DNA of 36,629 nt, from NCBI RefSeq assembly GCF_022836495.1, contig NZ_BQXM01000045.1:1-36629 (forward strand). The letters are read 5' to 3'. The position numbers and the translations under genes are program-made. The DNA comes from Desulforhabdus sp. TSK (lineage in GTDB: Bacteria > Desulfobacterota > Syntrophobacteria > Syntrophobacterales > Syntrophobacteraceae). Below are positions 31,694 to 36,629 of the stretch, piece after piece. The notes beneath the pieces were generated by a model that saw only the letters and a list, made by a program, of their open reading frames with translations, was not told the DNA's origin and ran no database searches. Numbering within the stretch: position 1 is the stretch's first letter; each line of letters starts with the position of its first letter.

Positions 31694-32998
31694 GTGAATC
31701 GAACTCTTTCGGAATCGCTTGTTATGGAGGGGCGCAGCGCCCCGAGTACGGCGGAGCTTCGTCCCTTCTACCCGGAAGGTCTCCCCATGGAATGGTTACG
31801 GCTCTACACGGAAATCACGCGCGATCCCAAATTGAGGCGCCTTCCCGCAGAACATCGCTGGACCTGGATTGCCTGCCTGTGCATTGCACGGCGCTCTCCA
31901 CGGCCGGGGTACCTCCTCCTGGCTGAAACATTGCCGGCGGAAATTTCGGACATCGCCGACGAGGCGGCGGTACCGGTCGAAGACGTTACACGGGCGATTG
32001 AAACGTTTCAATGTTACGGCATGCTGTTTCAAGAAGGCGCGATTTTCAGAATCGCCAAGTGGGACAAGCGGCAATTCGAAGGCAAATCATCCACTGAACG
32101 GGTGCGGCGGCACCGGGAGAAACAACGAAACGCCGTGGAAATGCCGGCTACAAAGCCTCATCCCGCCTCGAACGATGAGGATTCCGGCACAGAGGAGAAG
32201 GACTCGGGAGGTGTTGCTCAAGGGATCGATGAAACGTTTCAGAAACGTTTCCCACCCGTTCCGGAAACACCCCCAGAATACAGACTACAGAATACAGAAA
32301 ACGACTACTACAAACAGAGTGCTTGCAAGGCACCGGTCACTCCGCCCGACCCGTTCGCATCCGTTGTCGTCGTTTCTTTGGGGGAAAAAGACAAAACGCC
32401 GCCTGCACCGGACGATTCGCTGAGTCAGCTCCTGGAGCTGATTCCACCGAGCCACCGGACGGAATATCTGCGGGAAAAGGTCCGGGATTTCCTCGAAGAC
32501 AAAGGCCAGGCCTACGTTCGCAGAAATATTCTCTACGCCAACAGCCATGCGAAGCAGGATTACCGGGCATACCTGGGGCAGTCCCTGAACCGCGACTGGG
32601 GAAAAAGCATGGTGGAAGACCTGGCCGCACAGGAAGAACGCGAAAAGGAGGTGAGAAAAGCGCTGGAAGCGCGGGAGAGGGAAGAACGGGAAGCCGAAGA
32701 GCGTTACCGGCAGGCGTCGGAACGTTTCGCCTCCCTTCACTCCGAAGAACGTCAGCGGATCGTCGAAGAAGTGAAGCGGAAGAACCCGCTCGTGAGAATC
32801 CATTCGTTCAGGCCCGAGACCCTGGAAGCTTTGGCCATCAAGTACCTGGAGGAAAATCATGTCGCTTTTCCGCAAGAAAAAAGACCGCAAGCAGAGGGTG
32901 GCGCATGCGTCGAAGCTGCTCCCGGAGAACCTGCCGCCCCAGCGGTGCCCGGTACACGGGACCCGCCTCGAAGCGCGCAAAACCTACTACGTGTGTGA
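31694..32998 (+). CDS. Phage-type replication protein
   Basis: 434 residues. The N-terminal part (about 30-130) is a winged-helix region typical of phage replisome organisers: WLRLYTEITRDPKLRRLP, an insert of helices, and FRIAKWDKRQFEGKSSTERVRRHREK. The middle is an acidic linker. Residues about 240-320 resemble a DnaD-like helical domain, with a highly charged coiled coil (about 310-365, EEREKEVRKALEAREREEREAEER). Start: GTG 31694; ATG at 31724 or 31790 are alternatives. The order sigma-like then replication protein suggests an element that replicates after excision. The 3' end overlaps a zinc-protein gene by 140 bases. Confidence 0.55.
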   Translation: MNRTLSESLVMEGRSAPSTAELRPFYPEGLPMEWLRLYTEITRDPKLRRLPAEHRWTWIACLCIARRSPRPGYLLLAETLPAEISDIADEAAVPVEDVTRAIETFQCYGMLFQEGAIFRIAKWDKRQFEGKSSTERVRRHREKQRNAVEMPATKPHPASNDEDSGTEEKDSGGVAQGIDETFQKRFPPVPETPPEYRLQNTENDYYKQSACKAPVTPPDPFASVVVVSLGEKDKTPPAPDDSLSQLLELIPPSHRTEYLREKVRDFLEDKGQAYVRRNILYANSHAKQDYRAYLGQSLNRDWGKSMVEDLAAQEEREKEVRKALEAREREEREAEERYRQASERFASLHSEERQRIVEEVKRKNPLVRIHSFRPETLEALAIKYLEENHVAFPQEKRPQAEGGACVEAAPGEPAAPAVPGTRDPPRSAQNLLRV

Positions 32999-33194
32999 AG
33001 CCTGTCGTGCGGAAGCTCTCAACCGGAGAGCCGCCGGAAGGTGGTATGCCCGCCGGTGCAGGAATTTTTCCTGCCGCACGACCTTTCTCACCAACGCCAT
33101 GCAGCAGGTCCGGTGCCACCGGTGCACTCGGCGGAAATACGGGGAGCCCTTTGGACGTCATGCCGAAAAACGGGAATACCTGCCCGATCTGTAA
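32859..33194 (+). CDS. Small zinc-ribbon protein
   Basis: 111 residues with several CxxC groups: CPVHG, YYVCEACRAEA, RRCRNFSCRTTF and VRCHRCTRRKYG. The spacing fits two zinc sites. It starts inside the replication gene and is read in another frame for 140 bases, as phage genes often are. The N-terminus is strongly basic (MSLFRKKKDRKQR). Function is unknown; nucleic-acid binding is likely from charge and zinc sites only. Confidence 0.6.
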   Translation: MSLFRKKKDRKQRVAHASKLLPENLPPQRCPVHGTRLEARKTYYVCEACRAEALNRRAAGRWYARRCRNFSCRTTFLTNAMQQVRCHRCTRRKYGEPFGRHAEKREYLPDL

Positions 33195-33381
33195 CCAGAA
33201 TCTTGCACAGTGGCGCACCACCTGCGGGAGGACTCGATGCAAAGCCGCGTACGGCATTTTGCAGATGAAACGATTTGCTCATGTGACCCCGATTCAAACA
33301 CGCCGTCATTTGCTCTTTTCGTCGGACGAGAAGTTCTCTGGGTGGGAAAAGTCGCGGTCGAGCCCGGTGGGCTCTGGCTGA
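33160..33381 (+). CDS. Small zinc-finger protein overlapping its neighbours
   Basis: 73 residues with TCPICNQNLAQWRTTCGRTRC, a four-cysteine zinc site. It begins in the end of the previous gene and runs into the RuvC-like gene, all in different frames. The first 40 residues have family character; the remainder is basic and anonymous. The ribosome site is weak. It is supported mainly by the cysteine pattern, which resembles its neighbours. Confidence 0.4.
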   Translation: MPKNGNTCPICNQNLAQWRTTCGRTRCKAAYGILQMKRFAHVTPIQTRRHLLFSSDEKFSGWEKSRSSPVGSG

Positions 33382-33827
33382 GGCAGGTCGCCTGCCTGGC
33401 CAGGCACTCGGACCTTCTCGTCATCGAAGGCCAGTACCTGCCGGCCAACCTGCCGCCTCGGGAAGCGATCAAGCGATGGCCGTCCCTGCTCACGCTGATC
33501 GTCGCCCGGGGGGAAATCCAGGCCCAGTGGAAAGTGCTGGGGAAAGCCGCCCACGTGGTCCAGCCCGGCACCTGGCAGAGGTCTCTCGGGGCTTCCTCCC
33601 TGGGCCGGGATCGGCTGAAGGGGCTCAGTCGCATGAAAGCGTCCGACATCCTTCAACGGAAGGTAACCGATCACAACATCGCCGATGCAGTGAATCTCGG
33701 GCATTGGTTCATCGAGGAGCGCCAATGGCAAGGAAAACTAAAATCCCATGCCCCGACGGGGACATCGCTTACGTGTCCTTCTGCAACACGTACTGCCGGA
33801 AGAGACTGGAATGCCCCTCGTGGGTGA
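33237..33827 (+). CDS. RuvC-like Holliday junction resolvase/endonuclease (phage type)
   Basis: 196 residues from ATG 33237 (GGGAGG five bases upstream); the GTG at 33210 is less likely. RNase-H-like order of acids: Asp17 in CSCDPDSNTPSFAL, Glu64 in DLLVIEGQYL, and Asp near 148 in HNIADAVNLGHW, as in RuvC-type resolvases. HVVQPGTWQR in the middle is also RuvC-like. It would cut branched DNA in element replication or recombination. Its last 100 bases overlap the next small gene. It is longer than host RuvC at the C-terminus, where a basic tail follows. Confidence 0.65.
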   Translation: MQSRVRHFADETICSCDPDSNTPSFALFVGREVLWVGKVAVEPGGLWLRQVACLARHSDLLVIEGQYLPANLPPREAIKRWPSLLTLIVARGEIQAQWKVLGKAAHVVQPGTWQRSLGASSLGRDRLKGLSRMKASDILQRKVTDHNIADAVNLGHWFIEERQWQGKLKSHAPTGTSLTCPSATRTAGRDWNAPRG

Positions 33828-33952
33828 AAAAGGAGAAAGCTCATGATTCAAAACCTGCTGGCGGAAATCAAACAGGTCCAGTCGACTCAAACCAACGGAG
33901 AACGTACGGCCAAGGTGGTGCTCTCCTTCACGGTGAACACCCCCGAACATGA
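33725..33952 (+). CDS. Small cysteine-rich protein
   Basis: 75 residues from ATG 33725 with GAGGAG seven bases upstream. IPCPDGDIAYVSFCNTYCRK and ECPSW place four cysteines (about residues 9, 20, 24, 30) that could bind one zinc. It overlaps both the RuvC-like gene and the next small gene; the C-terminal part is read from the same DNA as that gene and has no visible character. Real from its ribosome site and cysteines; function unknown. Confidence 0.5.
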   Translation: MARKTKIPCPDGDIAYVSFCNTYCRKRLECPSWVKKEKAHDSKPAGGNQTGPVDSNQRRTYGQGGALLHGEHPRT

Positions 33953-34028
33953 AGCGTCCCTCAACCGCCTGATCGCTCTACAGACCCAACTCGTACTCAT
34001 CGACATTCGACCCGAGGAGCAGCCATGA
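33843..34028 (+). CDS. Small protein of unknown function
   Basis: 61 residues, starting MIQNLLAEIKQVQ and ending with RPEEQP. AAGGAG lies eight bases before the ATG. It is mostly helical and charged; ERTAKVVLSFTV suggests one beta hairpin. The stop overlaps the start of the secreted coiled-coil gene (ATGA). I recognise no family. Confidence 0.55.
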   Translation: MIQNLLAEIKQVQSTQTNGERTAKVVLSFTVNTPEHEASLNRLIALQTQLVLIDIRPEEQP

Positions 34029-34645
34029 AAAAATTTCTCGTTGCCTTTTGGCTTGCATGCCTGAGTGTGCCGGCGTGGGGGATGGACCCGGTGCAGTACA
34101 TCGTGGACCATTCCCCGGAACTGCAGCAGTTCGAGGCCCAGAGTCGCTGGTATAACCAGATCAGCGTGAAAGCCACGACTCGGGGACGATATGGGCAGAC
34201 GGCCCTGCTTTCCGAAGACGATGCCGCTCTCGAAAGCTCCGGAAACCAGGCCAGGTCGACTTTCGACTTCACCATTTCGGCGACTCTTCCCCTCATTTGC
34301 CCCAAGGAAGCCCTGGACAGTCGGGTCAAGTACTTCGCCACGCTTCGTTCCATGAGGACCGAAGCGGCCGCGGCCATCGCCAAATACCAGGCCCTCCGCT
34401 CCTGGATCACAAGGGAAGAGACCATCCTCCGGGATCTCAGGAACGAGCTGGACTGGATCCAGAAGCGGGTGGAGGCCGGTCTGGAAGACACCAAAGCGGC
34501 CATTTCCAAAACCATAGAGATCAAAACCCGCATCCAGGGGCTTGAATCCAAACGGCCGGAACTGCAGGCAGGTTTGGAATCCGTTCTGTCGCTTGTAGAC
34601 GGTGAGCACAGGGAAAAGCTGAAAGCGATCCTTCAGGGGATATGA
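34025..34645 (+). CDS. Secreted coiled-coil protein of the element
   Basis: 206 residues. Residues 1-19 are a clear signal peptide (MKKFLVAFWLACLSVPAWG), so it is exported. Then VDHSPELQQFEAQSRW recalls the start of TolC-like repeats, a short beta-rich part follows (RSTFDFTISATLPL), and residues about 110-200 are two long charged helices. It looks like half of a TolC/outer-membrane efflux repeat. It is too short for a channel by itself. It may be a phage-like envelope or secretion component. Coupled by ATGA to the upstream small gene. Confidence 0.5.
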   Translation: MKKFLVAFWLACLSVPAWGMDPVQYIVDHSPELQQFEAQSRWYNQISVKATTRGRYGQTALLSEDDAALESSGNQARSTFDFTISATLPLICPKEALDSRVKYFATLRSMRTEAAAAIAKYQALRSWITREETILRDLRNELDWIQKRVEAGLEDTKAAISKTIEIKTRIQGLESKRPELQAGLESVLSLVDGEHREKLKAILQGI

Positions 34646-34649
34646 CCGA

Positions 34650-34727
34650 AATCTCCTCTAGGATCATCCCCACTTTTGCATCCTTTCCCATGAGACTGAC
34701 TATGGGGATGAGGGATCGTAGAGATTT
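34650..34727. repeat. Imperfect inverted repeat between the secreted protein and P-loop genes
   Basis: AAATCTC (34650-34656) with GAGATTT (34721-34727), and TCATCCCCA (34664-34672) with TGGGGATGA (34703-34711), form two nested stems around a 30-base centre. It fills the only sizeable gap in this operon-like series. Possible roles: terminator, processing site or origin-type hairpin. Confidence 0.45.
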
Positions 34728-34738
34728 CGATTTGCACT

Positions 34739-35383
34739 ATGGTTAAGATTTGGTCCTTCATCCAGCGTCAAGGTGAGAAATCCAGGTCCCTTCGCCTGTG
34801 TATTCGCCGGGCCATGAAGCATCGTGACGCATTCACGGTAAAGCCCGGCGATGTGGTGGTGGTCGAAGGGGGACCGGGAGCGGGTAAGGCAAAGTTCGTT
34901 TCTCAGCTTCGAAACAACCTGGAGCGGGACGATCTTCCCTGCGTCTTCGTGGATGCCAACGAATCCCGCACCCGGTGGCTTCGGGAATACACGAAGCAGC
35001 TCCCCACCCGAATCACCAACACGGATCGACGCCTGGAAGCCATCATCGAACGGATTCTGCCGCCCCACTACTACCTCATCATCACCAACGCCGACAAGAT
35101 CACGGACTCCAAGCTCGACACGGTCAAAGAGCTCATCGCCAGGTCCCGGTCCATCATCCTGGTGACCATGGATTACAACCTGATTCACACGAAAGTCATC
35201 GGCATCCTTCCGTCTCCGAGACTCGTCACTCTCGGCAGCGGCAAGACGACGTTCGACTGCACGTACCTGCTCATGGCGGGATTCATCATTTTTCTCGCGC
35301 TGTACGGCTACAAGGAGATGCTCTTCATCGCCGCTGCAGCTCGGTATGTCTTCATTGGAGTGAAATCGAGGATAAAGGGATGA
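34739..35383 (+). CDS. Membrane-linked P-loop ATPase-like protein
   Basis: 214 residues. VVVVEGGPGAGKAKFVSQL (about 40-58) is a Walker A motif, but the Ser/Thr after the Lys is Ala. LPPHYYLIITNADKIT (about 107-122) fits a Walker B strand, with ND replaced by NAD. Two membrane segments lie in the last 45 residues. The layout recalls transport or assembly ATPases of phages and mobile elements (Zot-like or TniB-like), but I cannot assign a family. The stop overlaps the start of the next gene (TGA in ATGA). Confidence 0.5.
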   Translation: MVKIWSFIQRQGEKSRSLRLCIRRAMKHRDAFTVKPGDVVVVEGGPGAGKAKFVSQLRNNLERDDLPCVFVDANESRTRWLREYTKQLPTRITNTDRRLEAIIERILPPHYYLIITNADKITDSKLDTVKELIARSRSIILVTMDYNLIHTKVIGILPSPRLVTLGSGKTTFDCTYLLMAGFIIFLALYGYKEMLFIAAAARYVFIGVKSRIKG

Positions 35384-36438
35384 CCTGGCTTTCTCATGGC
35401 ATCTGTGGAGTGGCTCTGGCTTTGGGAAGCGACTACCCCCTGCCGGCTTGTGTTGCGGGAAGTCTGGCCCCGGATTTGGTGGAACGGGCCAGCAAGAGGG
35501 TCATTCCTCACCGCACCATCTCCCACAGCCTGATTCTCTGGCTACTGGGGATGATGGCGGCCTGGTGGACACCGCTCTTTCCTTTTTTTCTGTCGGCCCT
35601 GGTTGCTCACCTGGGGCTGGATGCCTTCAACCCCATGGGAGTGCCGCTCTGGGACGGAACGACGGGAAAGCGCCTGACACTCTTTTACGGCCGTCTTCGA
35701 AACGGCACCACGGGGGAATGGGTGCTGGCATTCAGTGTGGCCTTTCTGCTCTATGCCGTCATTCCGGCCTTTCAGGCGAGACACGTGCAGTCCATGGTGC
35801 GATCGGACCTCATGTCCCCCTACGAGATACAGCAGATCCGAAAGAAGCTGACTCCCTTCCTGCAATTCTTTCAAAAAGAGCCTCCACCGCAGCCACCAGC
35901 GGCCCCGGCCATTTCCCTGGATGGCTGGGATGCCGGCGCTCCGCTGCGCAATGAAGTTGCATCCCAGGGTGTGCCCGACAAAGAAAGTTCGGTGCGGAAT
36001 GACCCGAACGCATCACTTTCAGCCACCGTCCTCTCTGCATACGACGGGGACACCCTGACAGTCAGGATGGGGGTAAGGGTCGAAAAAGTGCGGCTCATCG
36101 GGATCGATTGTCCGGAAAAAGAGCAGGCCCCCTGGGGGATTCGGGCCAGGGACTTCGTTAGATCGAGAGCCCTTGGCAAAAGAGTGACCATCGAAATGGA
36201 CATGGTTCCACGAGACCGATACGGACGGCTGTTGGGGTATGTGTGGGTGAACGACAGCTTGCTGAACGAAGAGTTGGTCGAGCAAGGGTTGGCCATGCAA
36301 TACAGCCTTCCACCCAATGTGAAGTACGCCCCGAGATTTTCCAAAGCGGTCCGGAAAGCGCGCGAGAATAAAGCCGGGTTCTGGCGTGAAGGAGGATTGG
36401 AAATGTCCCCTTCCGAGTGGAGAAGAAGCAAGCGGTAA
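35380..36438 (+). CDS. Fusion of DUF457/YdjM-like membrane hydrolase and thermonuclease
   Basis: 352 residues from ATG 35380, overlapping the previous stop by four bases; the longer frame from 34975 is a shadow. N-terminal half: a YdjM/DUF457-like membrane metal-dependent hydrolase with PHRTISHSLI (about 45-54), HLGLDAFNPMG (about 80-90) and GEWVLAFSVAFLLYA; about four membrane segments. A proline-rich linker (about 167-190) leads to a staphylococcal-nuclease domain (about 208-340): AYDGDTLTVRM, VRLIGIDCPEKEQAPWG and RDRYGRLLGYVW, holding the catalytic Arg, Glu and Arg. The nuclease would be held at the membrane. I know no standard family with this combination. Last gene in the window. Confidence 0.7.
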   Translation: MTWLSHGICGVALALGSDYPLPACVAGSLAPDLVERASKRVIPHRTISHSLILWLLGMMAAWWTPLFPFFLSALVAHLGLDAFNPMGVPLWDGTTGKRLTLFYGRLRNGTTGEWVLAFSVAFLLYAVIPAFQARHVQSMVRSDLMSPYEIQQIRKKLTPFLQFFQKEPPPQPPAAPAISLDGWDAGAPLRNEVASQGVPDKESSVRNDPNASLSATVLSAYDGDTLTVRMGVRVEKVRLIGIDCPEKEQAPWGIRARDFVRSRALGKRVTIEMDMVPRDRYGRLLGYVWVNDSLLNEELVEQGLAMQYSLPPNVKYAPRFSKAVRKARENKAGFWREGGLEMSPSEWRRSKR

Positions 36439-36629
36439 AAATCCGATTTCCGTCCTTTTGGAGTGATGATCCTCGTTTGCCGGTGAAACGGCTGCAGCTC
36501 ACCCCTTCCTTTCCAGCATCTCTGTTCCGGTTCGAAAGGCAGAAAAGAGGCCGGGGTCTGGGGGAAGTCGTCGTTAGGGGCAGTGTCGCATGGGCGCGGG
36601 GGGGTGTCAAGGGGCAAGATGTATCGTGG
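36439..36629. other. Right edge, no gene seen
   Basis: About 190 bases after the nuclease fusion. No start with a ribosome site, no hairpin of note, and no open frame with family character; frames reading left here are shadows of the gene before it. The element continues beyond the window. Confidence 0.4.

Noticed and set aside
34975-35379. N-terminal extension of the nuclease fusion
   Set aside because: Same DNA as the P-loop gene in another frame, low complexity, and the ATGA start at 35380 fits both neighbours.
1-36629. CRISPR arrays, rRNA genes and restriction-modification genes
   Set aside because: Looked for direct repeat arrays, rRNA-like stretches and methyltransferase or restriction motifs; none found.

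Overview
The window looks like a chromosomal segment of an anaerobic, moderately GC-rich bacterium of the Desulfobacterota (a sulfate-reducing or syntrophic relative of Syntrophobacter, Desulfovibrio or Geobacter). The reasons are a tungsten benzoyl-CoA reductase cluster (bamBCD), a Desulfovibrio-type lactate oxidation cluster with a fused LutA/LutB protein, and acetyl-CoA hydrolase/transferase paralogues. I could run no database search; family calls rest on motifs and remembered family features.

Layout. 1-2770 (minus strand): 3' part of a bam operon, bamB-bamC-bamD, bamD cut by the window edge, with a leader of about 550 bases behind a good sigma70-like promoter. 3408-5520 (minus): an MFS exporter and a membrane-anchored 3D-domain protein. 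5788-11004: an accessory region that I read as a decayed chromosomal integron. A truncated, frameshifted integron-integrase gene points right (10534-11004), and a set of small unrelated genes points left away from it. The first is a three-gene operon (dual-OB protein plus two DUF488 proteins), followed by a VIT-like membrane protein, a cupin and a nucleotidyltransferase pair. Core-site-like sequences GTTRRRY lie at the attI position, in front of the VIT-like gene and next to the cupin. Remains of a Y1 (REP-associated) transposase lie in the same stretch.

11067-19390: a divergent lactate locus. On the left are glcD-like and glcF-like subunits of a D-lactate/glycolate dehydrogenase with their GntR regulator. 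On the right are lactate permease lldP, lutC, and a fused lutB-lutA gene. TTGGT-CTT-ACCAA-type GntR operators sit between the two arms, one just downstream of a TTGACA/TCTAAT promoter. Lactate would enter through LldP, be oxidised to pyruvate by the two enzyme types, and the GntR protein would relieve repression when lactate is present. 19809-22865 holds two tandem acetyl-CoA hydrolase/CoA-transferase paralogues, one of which lacks the conserved catalytic glutamate. 23278-26097 is a membrane-bound hybrid histidine kinase. 26363-28869 holds an EVE-peroxiredoxin fusion, a THUMP protein and an alpha/beta hydrolase. Two long perfect GTAGGAGCGGC-type REP pairs (REPINs) flank the acetyl-CoA hydrolase/kinase region.

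29073 to beyond the window end: a tRNA-Leu(UAA) gene followed 16 bases later by a tyrosine integrase, two excisionase-like HTH proteins, then a rightward, tightly overlapping set of genes. These encode a sigma-like protein, a phage-type replication protein, small zinc-binding proteins, a RuvC-like resolvase, a secreted coiled-coil protein, a membrane P-loop protein, and a fusion of a DUF457 membrane hydrolase with a thermonuclease. This is one end of an integrated element whose other end is outside the window.
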